DNA of 8,211 nucleotides from Deinococcus marmoris DSM 12784 (GTDB lineage Bacteria > Deinococcota > Deinococci > Deinococcales > Deinococcaceae): positions 1 through 8,211 of the forward strand of contig NZ_JNIV01000148.1 of the NCBI RefSeq assembly GCF_000701405.1, read 5' to 3'. A model generated the notes under the pieces. The model had not been told where the DNA came from and did not search any database. It was given only the letters and a program-made list of their open reading frames with translations. Positions 1-4,883 of the stretch are shown one piece after another (the stretch's first letter is position 1; the number at the start of each line of letters is the position of its first letter). Made by a program: the position numbers and the translations under genes.

Positions 1-324
1 GACAGCGTGCTGGACAGTCAAATCGTCAAAACCATCACGATAGACCAGGGGCGGGAATTTGTGCTGACCGAGGCTCTCGGTCAGCAGTGGAATGCCTCAA
101 CCTATGCCTGCCACGCGCACAGTCCCTGGGAGAAGGGATCTGTGGAGAACACTAACGGGTTGCTGAGACAGTTTTTCCCGAAGGGGACGGACTTTACAGT
201 GATGGAGCTGTCCACAGTGATAGCCGCCCAGCACCTGCTGAACAACAGACCCCGAAAAGTGTTGGGGTATCGCACGCCCCAAGAGGTACACTCGGCCCAT
301 CAGAGTGGTGCGCTAGCAACTTGA
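1..324 (+). CDS. IS30-family transposase, C-terminal part (5' end outside window)
   Basis: The frame is open from base 1 and gives the last 107 residues of a DDE transposase. The second catalytic Asp lies in TITIDQGREF (residue 15 of the visible part). The catalytic Glu lies in SPWEKGSVENTNG (residue 49). This gives the D-(33)-E spacing typical of the IS30 family. The downstream LNNRPRKVLGYRTPQEV segment is the usual IS30 C-terminal signature. The enzyme cuts and joins the ends of its own element. The first catalytic Asp and the N-terminal DNA-binding region lie upstream of the window. The stop codon probably lies very close to the right end of the element. The same frame stays open after the stop into a host-gene remnant without a new start codon. 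Family assignment is secure; the exact element is not identified. Confidence 0.93.
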   Translation, partial: DSVLDSQIVKTITIDQGREFVLTEALGQQWNASTYACHAHSPWEKGSVENTNGLLRQFFPKGTDFTVMELSTVIAAQHLLNNRPRKVLGYRTPQEVHSAHQSGALAT

Positions 325-330
325 ACTCGC
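1..330 (+). mobile_element. IS30-family insertion sequence, right end (partial)
   Basis: This is the right-hand part of an IS30-like element carrying the transposase. The right terminal inverted repeat should lie around 300-335, since IS30 transposase genes normally end at or within it. The left end is not in the window, so the repeat cannot be verified by pairing and the boundary is approximate (within about 15 bases). The sequence after it reads as a winged-helix coding remnant, so the element seems to have inserted into that gene. Confidence 0.7.
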
Positions 331-555
331 CTCTTTAAGGAAGACGATACAGAACGCACCGTTTCGAGGTCTTTTGGCCGTTCAGAACACGAGGCCAAAG
401 AAGCTATTGGCGAACTCGAAGAACTGGGCTGGCTGCGTATCGAATCTGTCAAAGCCCATCGGGGCCGCCCTCGCAGACAAATCAAAATACATCCGAAGTT
501 TCAAGAAGTTTACGAAGCTAACTATGGAAAGCAGAAGGAGGTGAAAAGAAAATGA
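325..555 (+). pseudogene. 3' remnant of a winged-helix protein gene, truncated by IS30
   Basis: The frame is open with no ATG or GTG start and encodes about 76 residues. A helical segment (EHEAKEAIGELEELGWLRIE) is followed by a basic turn and a strand (HRGRPRRQIKIHPKF). This matches the recognition helix and wing of the next two genes, which have RGPPSILVRINPHI and AGSRPIIYIHLHPKFL at the same place. The frame ends in an ATGA overlap with the gene at 552, so it was probably the first gene of this operon. Its 5' part appears to have been removed or displaced by the IS30-like element. Similar winged-helix tails occur at the C-termini of large phage and plasmid proteins, so the lost part could have been much longer; that is inference. 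It probably makes no protein unless transcripts from the IS supply a start. Confidence 0.65.
536..543 (+). promoter_or_regulatory. Strong Shine-Dalgarno sequence for the 552 gene
   Basis: AGGAGGTG lies eight bases before the ATG at 552, inside the 3' end of the preceding frame. It fixes the start of the 98-residue protein and supports translational coupling through the ATGA overlap. Confidence 0.8.
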
Positions 556-848
556 CCACTTCCTTCTATGGTTCGCCGTATCTCGAAGGTATTAGAGGGC
601 TTTGCGGGCGAATCTTCCTACGACTTGCCTCTGGCGAGATTAAAGAACCGATTACTTCATCCAAAATGAGGCGTCATTTCGCTAATGAGCATAATGAATA
701 TCAAGACGCTTTGAGAGAACTCGAGGTTCGCAATTGTATTCGACTTGAGAAGCAAATGAACAAGCGTGGACCTCCCAGTATTTTAGTCAGAATAAATCCA
801 CACATATTAACCACGGTAGATTTGAATACTTCTAAGGTCAAGGAGTGA
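552..848 (+). CDS. Small single-domain winged-helix protein (98 aa), function unknown
   Basis: The whole protein is one predicted winged-helix unit at about residues 10-87. Helix 1 covers the GIRGLCGRIFLRLASG region. Helices 2 and 3 cover KMRRHFANEHNEYQDALRELEVRNCI. A wing follows, with a basic turn (NKRGPP) and strand (SILVRINPHIL). It aligns almost without gaps, over about 87 residues, with the N-terminal domain of the 350-residue protein downstream, and more weakly with the upstream remnant. No catalytic motif, membrane segment or signal peptide is visible. DNA binding, as a regulator or an accessory to element maintenance, is the likely role. Its start overlaps the upstream stop (ATGA) behind a strong Shine-Dalgarno sequence. 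Base composition is AT-richer than the flanking IS elements, which suggests separate ancestry. Confidence 0.8.
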   Translation: MTTSFYGSPYLEGIRGLCGRIFLRLASGEIKEPITSSKMRRHFANEHNEYQDALRELEVRNCIRLEKQMNKRGPPSILVRINPHILTTVDLNTSKVKE

Positions 849-853
849 TTCAA

Positions 854-886
854 ATGATTGTCCTAACTCAAGAAAAGGCATCATGA
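854..886 (+). CDS. Ten-codon leader ORF (MIVLTQEKAS) coupled to the 883 gene
   Basis: A Shine-Dalgarno sequence AAGGAG (840-845) sits eight bases before an ATG at 854. That ATG opens a ten-codon frame ending in TGA at 884-886. The stop overlaps the ATG of the 350-residue protein at 883 (ATGA), the same junction type as at 552. The downstream gene itself has only a short AAGG (875-878) four bases from its start. Ribosomes may therefore load at the micro-ORF and re-initiate. The peptide matches nothing I recognise. It may be a coupling device, or the relic of a start shifted by small indels. Evidence is limited to the ribosome-binding site and the overlap. Confidence 0.4.
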   Translation: MIVLTQEKAS

Positions 887-1935
887 ATCATAACTTCAAA
901 AGCGATCCATTCTTACATTCGCTTGAGCATGTGGCAAAGCGTGTCGCTATCTTTTTAGCTACTTGTACAATAGAAGAGCCGCTTACCGTAAGCCATGTGA
1001 AAATTCAGTTCGGCGTCACGGAGTTTAATATCGATTATGCTCTGGACATGCTTACTCAACGAAACGTCTTATCACTAGAACATACAGGACGTTTTGCAGG
1101 TTCTCGCCCTATCATCTACATCCATCTTCATCCGAAGTTCTTGAGTATGAAAGATCAGCTTGATATTGATGCCACGAGTTGCACAGTTAGCTTTGCCACG
1201 GCACCACATATTACAAGTCTCTCGATTGAATCCACAGCAACGCTTAAAGCTATTACAGAGGTTGACAGTCCAAAAGGCGTAAACGCATCTAAGATTCTTA
1301 AGCAACTCAAAAACAGTGTTTTCGCAGTTGGTGCCGAAAGCATGGATAGGGCTTTACTCGATTTAGATGCTCGATACTGCATCAAAACTGTGGAAGTAAC
1401 AATGGGCAAGCGCTATTTCTTACATCCACAGCTTAAGAAAGCGTCTCTTTGCGACGAAGAGCAGTCTGAGGAAAAAGAAGAAGTACCTTCTAAAGAAGTG
1501 AGTGTAATTACGCCCACTGAAGAAATGCTAAAAGAGCCACGTCAAAAGCGGTCAAATCATCCACAGCTAGTACATTTGTCAGCCGATGCTCAGTATCTAT
1601 TAGAAAGAGCTGAACGATATAAAAGTTACATTAGACGTAATAAGTCTATTACTCTTTCTATGCTGATTGGCGGTAGTATTATGCCTAAAGAAGATGCTTT
1701 AGCAGGACTAAAAGAGCTTAGAGAAAACGGCTTGATCAATAGCACCTTACAACGTAATGATTCATCTAGTACAAAAGTTCAAACCGTATTTAGTCTTGAC
1801 GTACTAGATCTTATAAAACTTCTTCAAATTGCGCGTGGTATTACTAAAAGGCTTAAGAGTGAAATCAAAAAAGAAGAGGGGCTGCAAAAGTCGGACAACG
1901 CACAAAGACGTTTACGTCTCGATTCCTTATCCTAA
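883..1935 (+). CDS. Triple winged-helix protein (350 aa), function unknown
   Basis: Three winged-helix-like units can be read. Unit 1 (about residues 12-87) is clearly paralogous to the 98-residue protein upstream and ends in SRPIIYIHLHPKFL. Unit 2 (about 113-184) contains SKILKQLKNS, a helix MDRALLDLDARYCIKTV and a strand ending GKRYFLHP. A charged linker (190-225, with EEQSEEKEE) follows. Unit 3 (about 232-308) contains ITLSMLIGGSIMPKEDALAGLKELRENGLI and a strand TKVQTVFSLDVLDL. A lysine/arginine-rich tail (about 320-346) could add non-specific DNA contact. There is no enzyme motif, membrane segment or signal peptide. Two-winged-helix plasmid initiators of the Rep_3 type exist, but I see no specific Rep signature, so replication or partition is only a possibility. 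The gene is AT-rich and is the last of the operon. Confidence 0.75.
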   Translation: MNHNFKSDPFLHSLEHVAKRVAIFLATCTIEEPLTVSHVKIQFGVTEFNIDYALDMLTQRNVLSLEHTGRFAGSRPIIYIHLHPKFLSMKDQLDIDATSCTVSFATAPHITSLSIESTATLKAITEVDSPKGVNASKILKQLKNSVFAVGAESMDRALLDLDARYCIKTVEVTMGKRYFLHPQLKKASLCDEEQSEEKEEVPSKEVSVITPTEEMLKEPRQKRSNHPQLVHLSADAQYLLERAERYKSYIRRNKSITLSMLIGGSIMPKEDALAGLKELRENGLINSTLQRNDSSSTKVQTVFSLDVLDLIKLLQIARGITKRLKSEIKKEEGLQKSDNAQRRLRLDSLS

Positions 1936-1947
1936 ATCCACGCTCCT

Positions 1948-1956
1948 TTATCCACA
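1948..1956 (+). promoter_or_regulatory. DnaA-box match (TTATCCACA)
   Basis: This is an exact match to the high-affinity DnaA-box consensus, 13 bases after the stop of the triple winged-helix gene. It directly abuts a 9-bp stem-loop. I found no second perfect box, no iteron array and no clear AT-rich unwinding tract, so a working origin is not shown. A single 9-mer can occur by chance. Confidence 0.3.
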
Positions 1957-1957
1957 T

Positions 1958-1984
1958 ATCGGCCAGACTCACAACCTGGCCGAT
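1958..1984. terminator. Stem-loop after the winged-helix operon, possible terminator or operator
   Basis: ATCGGCCAG (1958-1966) pairs perfectly with CTGGCCGAT (1976-1984) around a 9-base loop, starting 23 bases after the stop at 1935. It lacks a run of T, so intrinsic termination would be weak. A Rho-dependent end, mRNA stabiliser or protein-binding palindrome are alternatives. Confidence 0.45.
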
Positions 1985-2205
1985 TCTCCATGCCGATCAA
2001 TGCCCAGTGTGGAAATACACTCCAGATCCCTCGCCCCTACCTTCTCCGCGCTGGGTTGTGTGACCAGGGCCAGTCCAGACCTTCACACGATGGCCCAGAA
2101 CGCGCAGGGAATGTGTCCGGCATATTTCCAGCTACCGATTCGCCCGCTGCGCTGTGGTGGGTCCCACAGATCGTTAATCCGTCCTGTATAGGGTCAAATT
2201 AGATC

Positions 2206-2625
2206 ATGTTGACTAGCACGAACCAAACGGAATTCTTCGATTACACCGAGCTTATTACTAAAGATGCTGAAGAAACTGAGATCGTCCAATGGGCATGGCA
2301 TCGTCTTGCACAATTATTCATTGACGGGCGGTTTCAGGATGGGGCGTCTATGCGGGATGTGCGCTTGATGGTCCTTGATGCCAAGCCTTTTACTTCAAAG
2401 CACTACGACGCTGCTGTGGAGCTAGGCACCGCAGCGGAGTTGTTCACCATCGAGACAGACGCCCAGCCGCAGAAGCCGGGGCGTGATCGGAAGGTGTTCC
2501 GCGCTGGTGTGACTCTCCGTAATTTCAGGGCCGATCAGCAGAGCTTGGTGGATCAGGTCCACAGGGTCATGCTGGACACGGCACGGCGTGAAAAAGAGGC
2601 AATCGCCAAAGCGATGAAACTCTAG
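2206..2625 (+). CDS. Small hypothetical protein (139 aa)
   Basis: I do not recognise this protein. It is soluble and mixed alpha/beta, with no signal peptide, membrane segment or enzyme motif. Residues about 28-110 (from the WAWHRLAQLFIDG helix through HYDAAVELGTAAELFTIE to GRDRKVFRAGVTL) follow the order helix, helix, glycine-rich turn, strand seen in the winged-helix units of the preceding operon. It may be a further, diverged DNA-binding domain; this is a weak structural inference. The C-terminal 30 residues form a charged helix. No good Shine-Dalgarno sequence precedes the ATG. The gene ends tail-to-tail with the XRE regulator, sharing the CTAG at 2622-2625. Composition is GC-richer than the winged-helix operon. 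Confidence 0.7.
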   Translation: MLTSTNQTEFFDYTELITKDAEETEIVQWAWHRLAQLFIDGRFQDGASMRDVRLMVLDAKPFTSKHYDAAVELGTAAELFTIETDAQPQKPGRDRKVFRAGVTLRNFRADQQSLVDQVHRVMLDTARREKEAIAKAMKL

Positions 2626-2879
2626 AGCGCCGAGTCTTCAAAGGTCAGCAGCTCTCCCACAGTCAGACCGAAGACGTGGGCGATGCGGACCAGCGTTGTA
2701 TACCTCACGTCAATTTTGGCCTTCTCGATTTTGTTGGGGTAGGCGCGGTTCATCCCGGCAAGGTGAGCGAAGGTATCTTGGCTCCACTTCCGCTCCTCGC
2801 GTAATTGCTTGATGCGCTGGCCTAACTTTTCGAGCCGCTCTTGGCGTTGTGAGTCATCGAGCGGGCCGGAAACGGTCAT
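2622..2879 (-). CDS. XRE/Cro-C1 family helix-turn-helix transcriptional regulator (85 aa)
   Basis: A classic Cro/C1-type HTH domain occupies about residues 18-78. Helix 1 is in LGQRIKQLREERKW. The turn helix is SQDTFAHLAG, the recognition helix region MNRAYPNKIEKAK, and the closing helices TTLVRIAHVFGLTVGELL. There is no C-terminal ligand or protease domain, so this is a small repressor of the type that binds operator DNA as a dimer. It is divergent from the PEGA-domain gene, and direct repeats in the shared upstream region (2912-2937) are candidate operators, so autoregulation plus control of that neighbour is likely. The ATG at 2879 directly follows AAGGG, which is too close for a normal Shine-Dalgarno sequence. 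Translation may be leaderless. No usable upstream start is seen. Confidence 0.9.
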   Translation of the reverse strand: MTVSGPLDDSQRQERLEKLGQRIKQLREERKWSQDTFAHLAGMNRAYPNKIEKAKIDVRYTTLVRIAHVFGLTVGELLTFEDSAL

Positions 2880-2911
2880 CCCTTGAGCGTGTGCTTTTCG
2901 CGCTCGGTGGT

Positions 2912-2937
2912 GTCGTCTGATAGAGCGTCGTCAGATA
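2912..2937. promoter_or_regulatory. Direct repeats in the divergent promoter region, candidate operator
   Basis: GTCGTCTGATA (2912-2922) and GTCGTCAGATA (2927-2937) differ at one base and start 15 bases apart, about one and a half helical turns. Their inner TCTGA/TCAGA also form an inverted repeat. They lie between the XRE gene (start 2879, minus) and the PEGA gene (start 2983, plus). This is where a Cro-like repressor would act. Confidence 0.4.
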
Positions 2938-2971
2938 TGGCGATATACAGTGCCTCAGCAGCGTGCTGCAC

Positions 2972-2976
2972 GGAGG
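2972..2976 (+). promoter_or_regulatory. Shine-Dalgarno sequence fixing the PEGA-protein start at 2983
   Basis: GGAGG lies six bases (all T) before the ATG at 2983. It decides for this start over the in-frame GTG at 2950, which would add eleven charged residues ahead of the first membrane helix. Confidence 0.8.
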
Positions 2977-2982
2977 TTTTTT

Positions 2983-3756
2983 ATGTTTGGGAGCATTGTC
3001 ATCATCGCTGGTCTTGTGCTCGGAATTCTGGCACTCATCGGGTTAGTCCGGGGAGTCACGCCTCTCCTCAAGCTCAGGGGACGCCCTCTTGCTGGCGGTC
3101 TCTTGCTGGGGAGCATTGTAATTATGGGGTTGGGAGGCCAACTTCTGCCCAACAGCGATGTGACACTGACATTCACGCCCGCAGCCGCACAGGTGGAACT
3201 GAACGGAGAGGTTTACACGCAGTCGCCTGTGAAGGTCAAGCTCACTGACTCCAGCTACACCGTAAAGGCCAGTGCAGGCGGCTACCATGCTCAGTCGGTA
3301 GAGTGGGATACTGGCAAGCAGAAGGCTTTGCGTGTTGAGTTGAAAAAATTCACGGCGGCTGAGCTTGCTGCCCAGCGAGCAGCAGAGGCACGCAAGGCGA
3401 AAGAAGCAGCAGCGGCACAAGCACGGAGAGATGAAGAGGCCGCAGCCAGACGAGCGACAGCACAAGCGGCAGCCGAGGCCAGAGCCGCTCAAGCCGCCCG
3501 TGCAGACAAAGAGCTGAACGTGGGAACATTTGTAGTCATGTGCCAGGATGCTGTCAAGGACAAACTCAAATCACCGTCTACGGCTAAATTCGCCAGCTCA
3601 GCGACAAAAATCGGCAGCGTCCAGTCCAACGAGAACGGGAACAAGTCATGGGCAGGCTGGGTGGACAGCCAGAACAGCTTCGGAGCCATGCTCAGAACAA
3701 ACTTTGTCTGCTCTTACAAGCTTGAAAGCCAGAAGCTAGAGGCCATCCTTTTATAA
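2983..3756 (+). CDS. Two-TM PEGA-domain protein with Ala-rich coiled coil and conserved C-terminal domain (257 aa)
   Basis: Two hydrophobic helices come first (about residues 3-22 and 37-55), separated by a basic loop. A PEGA-type beta domain (about 60-121) has the usual pattern: VELNGEVYTQSPVKVKL, then YTVKASAGGY. An Ala/Glu/Arg-rich coiled coil follows (about 123-176). The C-terminal domain (about 180-257) contains CQDAVKDKLKSPSTAKF and WVDSQNSFGAMLRTNFVC. I recognise that pattern from many uncharacterised bacterial secreted and phage-associated proteins. Cys187 and Cys243 could form a disulfide, which fits an extracytoplasmic location. The likely role is an envelope-anchored scaffold or binding protein; no enzyme motif is seen. 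The start at 2983 is chosen for its Shine-Dalgarno sequence. It is divergent from an XRE repressor, probably under its control, and ends before a strong terminator. Confidence 0.82.
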   Translation: MFGSIVIIAGLVLGILALIGLVRGVTPLLKLRGRPLAGGLLLGSIVIMGLGGQLLPNSDVTLTFTPAAAQVELNGEVYTQSPVKVKLTDSSYTVKASAGGYHAQSVEWDTGKQKALRVELKKFTAAELAAQRAAEARKAKEAAAAQARRDEEAAARRATAQAAAEARAAQAARADKELNVGTFVVMCQDAVKDKLKSPSTAKFASSATKIGSVQSNENGNKSWAGWVDSQNSFGAMLRTNFVCSYKLESQKLEAILL

Positions 3757-3782
3757 AGGACCTTCGCAGTGCAGTGGGCAGC

Positions 3783-3822
3783 AAAAAGCACCGCCTGAAC
3801 TTTGACTCAGGCGGTGCTTTTT
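3783..3822. terminator. Bidirectional intrinsic terminator between convergent genes
   Basis: AAAAAGCACCGCCTGA (3783-3798) and TCAGGCGGTGCTTTTT (3807-3822) form a perfect 16-bp inverted repeat with an 8-base loop. A GC-rich stem is flanked by A5 and T5, so it can terminate the PEGA gene on the plus strand and the 3830-4375 gene on the minus strand. Confidence 0.92.
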
Positions 3823-3829
3823 ATAGATT

Positions 3830-4375
3830 TTAGAAACTAGGCAACGGCGGTGAGTAATCACCATCTTCTCTTTCGTCTTGGTCTTCTTCCTCATCTTTAC
3901 CAGAAAAGTCAGGTAGCTCCATTTCATACAAGTCTGCCGCTTCCTTACCTTTAGGTGTCAATACTCTATCTCCATTGGGAAGTTTCTCGGCATAGCCACC
4001 AGCTTCTAACTGGCGGATAAGATAACGGATAGTTTCCATATTCTTCCCACGATATCCGCTGTCCTTCTTGATAATTTCTTCAATGTCTCTAGCTTCCTGC
4101 AACGGCTGGCCAAGTGTCTTGAAGGCTCTCAAGGCGGCCTTCAAGTTTTTTGTAACAGTTACGGTACTGTCATTACTTTGCTTTTTGTGCAGTCGAGTGA
4201 CTGGCTTCGTGCCTGCGCTGGTGCCGTTTGGCCGACCAAAGTCAGATTCGGTCTGCGCTCTGTGGGCGTCAAGTACAGCTTTAACGGCTGCCACAACGGC
4301 AGCGGTATCAATGGTGTCTGGAAAGCGGGAGAAGTAGATTTCTAGGTCGTCTTGCTTCAGGGAGATTTCGAGCAT
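3830..4375 (-). CDS. Hypothetical protein with winged-helix-like C-terminal half and acidic tail (181 aa)
   Basis: The family is not recognised. Residues 1-45 form an alpha-helical N-terminal region, followed by a low-complexity polar linker (about 46-72). Residues about 75-150 look like a winged helix: helices around KNLKAALRAFKTLG and ARDIEEIIKKDSGYRGKNMETIRYLIRQLEAGGY, then a hairpin AEKLPNGDRVLTPKGKEAADL. The tail (about 158-181) is strongly acidic (GKDEEEDQDERED) and ends in a Pro-rich SPPLPSF. An acidic tail can contact basic partners or mimic DNA, but nothing here proves it. The start is supported by AAGGAGG seven bases upstream of the ATG. The gene lies 63 bases downstream of the tRNA gene on the same strand, so the two may share a transcript. 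It ends at the shared terminator. Confidence 0.75.
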   Translation of the reverse strand: MLEISLKQDDLEIYFSRFPDTIDTAAVVAAVKAVLDAHRAQTESDFGRPNGTSAGTKPVTRLHKKQSNDSTVTVTKNLKAALRAFKTLGQPLQEARDIEEIIKKDSGYRGKNMETIRYLIRQLEAGGYAEKLPNGDRVLTPKGKEAADLYEMELPDFSGKDEEEDQDEREDGDYSPPLPSF

Positions 4376-4381
4376 TCCATT

Positions 4382-4388
4382 TCCTCCT
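4382..4388 (-). promoter_or_regulatory. Shine-Dalgarno sequence for the 181-residue protein
   Basis: On the minus strand AAGGAGG lies just upstream of two close ATGs. The one in frame with the protein (start 4375) is about seven bases away, which is the standard spacing. Confidence 0.75.
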
Positions 4389-4398
4389 TAAATTGACG

Positions 4399-4433
4399 AC
4401 CTCGGACCCACCGTGTTAGAGTGGCTCCGAGGT
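4399..4433. promoter_or_regulatory. Stem-loop between the tRNA 3' end and the downstream gene
   Basis: ACCTCGGA (4399-4406) pairs perfectly with TCCGAGGT (4426-4433). After one C-C mismatch, CCAC/GTGG extends the stem inward. It starts six bases after the encoded CCA of the tRNA (minus strand) and has no T-run. It may be a processing or stabilising structure in a tRNA-mRNA co-transcript, or a weak terminator. Confidence 0.55.
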
Positions 4434-4438
4434 TATCG

Positions 4439-4526
4439 TGGTGCTGGTGACGGGACTCGAACCCGCAATTCCCTGGCAGGAGGCAGTTTGGGAAACCACA
4501 GCGTTTACCAATTTCGCCACACCAGC
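4439..4526 (-). tRNA. Class II (long variable arm) leucine-type tRNA with anticodon CCC, CCA encoded
   Basis: The 88 bases fold as a complete tRNA. The acceptor GCTGGTG/CACCAGC pairs over 7 bp, with A73 and an encoded CCA. T8-G9 are followed by a 3-bp D stem (GCG/CGC) around AAATTGGTAAA, with GG18-19. The anticodon stem GTGGT/ACTGC (two G-U pairs) closes a 7-base loop TTCCCAA, giving T33 and anticodon CCC. A 16-base variable region can form a TCC/GGA stem. The T arm is GCGGG-TTCGAGT-CCCGT. The 3-bp D stem, D loop, long variable arm and A73 are those of tRNA-Leu, while CCC decodes glycine GGG. Bacterial LeuRS generally ignores the anticodon, so leucine charging is plausible; this is inference. 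Automated tools may call it Gly, Leu, undetermined or pseudo. All invariant bases seem present. Confidence 0.88.
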
Positions 4527-4541
4527 ACATCCTCTACCTTG

Positions 4542-4575
4542 ACCCTTTCGGTTCCCCCGAAGGGGTTCTTTCTTT
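4542..4575 (+). terminator. Terminator-like hairpin with T-rich tail
   Basis: ACCCTTTCGG (4542-4551) pairs with CCGAAGGGGT (4557-4566) as ten base pairs, one of them G-T, around a 5-base loop. TCTTTCTTT follows on the plus strand. It lies 16 bases beyond the tRNA 5' end. No plus-strand gene precedes it, so it may insulate the integrase region or end antisense transcription. On the minus strand it would fold in the tRNA leader. Confidence 0.5.
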
Positions 4576-4586
4576 GAGCCGACGCA

Positions 4587-4615
4587 AGCGTACCACGCCC
4601 CTAAGGCGAGTGCAA
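4587..4615 (-). promoter_or_regulatory. Possible promoter of the tRNA gene
   Basis: On the minus strand TTGCAC (4615-4610) and TACGCT (4592-4587) are separated by exactly 17 bases, upstream of the tRNA. Spacing is ideal but both hexamers deviate from consensus, so this is a weak call. Confidence 0.22.
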
Positions 4616-4883
4616 GGGGCTATCGCTCATGGCCTGACTTACGGCTCTTGCGTAACGCCTAGTACTAGCCACCGTGACCGCGAGTAGATTTTTCTAGACC
4701 CTGGATCACTCGGTTTGTCAAGTATGACTTGCACTGTCTTATGGTGCCCTCGTGTTACTTCTCTGAGTCTCAATGACTCCATAATTAGTGGCTGCACCAC
4801 ACATTTTTCAAGAGATTGACGTAAGCCTCAAGCCCATGAGTGACCGCGTGTGTTGTGAGGTGTACTTGAGTCAGCGGGCTTGA

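Larger units (their letters stand above)
1936..2205. other. Non-coding region with DnaA-box match and short palindromes
   Basis: These 270 bases hold no convincing gene. An open frame at 1990-2202 has no ribosome-binding site and no recognisable protein content. Visible elements are a perfect 9-base DnaA-box match at 1948-1956 and a 9-bp stem-loop at 1958-1984. There are also an AGTGT/ACACT inverted repeat at 2006-2021 and a CTGTGG/CCACAG inverted repeat near 2151-2168. The 3' end should hold the promoter of the 2206 gene; a TATAGG hexamer around 2187 is the only loose candidate. Base composition is richer in GC than the operon before it. Confidence 0.5.

Noticed and set aside
1829..2191. 120-codon frame overlapping the end of the triple winged-helix gene
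   Set aside because: It is an out-of-frame shadow of a real gene for its first third and low-complexity nonsense afterwards.
1990..2202. 70-codon open frame in the region after the winged-helix operon
   Set aside because: It has no ribosome-binding site and no recognisable protein pattern, and it runs through several palindromes. It is more likely non-coding.
2950..2982. Upstream GTG start for the PEGA protein
   Set aside because: It has no ribosome-binding site, and it would place MPQQRAARRFF ahead of the membrane helix, whereas the ATG at 2983 has GGAGG at ideal spacing.
2883..3248. 121-codon plus-strand frame over the start of the PEGA gene
   Set aside because: It conflicts with the well-supported gene at 2983, which has a Shine-Dalgarno sequence, TM helices and a recognised domain; the composition looks like a shadow frame.
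4439..4526. tRNA gene as the integration site of the neighbouring integrase
   Set aside because: The tRNA 3' end, where such integrases usually act, faces away from the integrase, and no second copy of the tRNA 3' segment is visible in the window.
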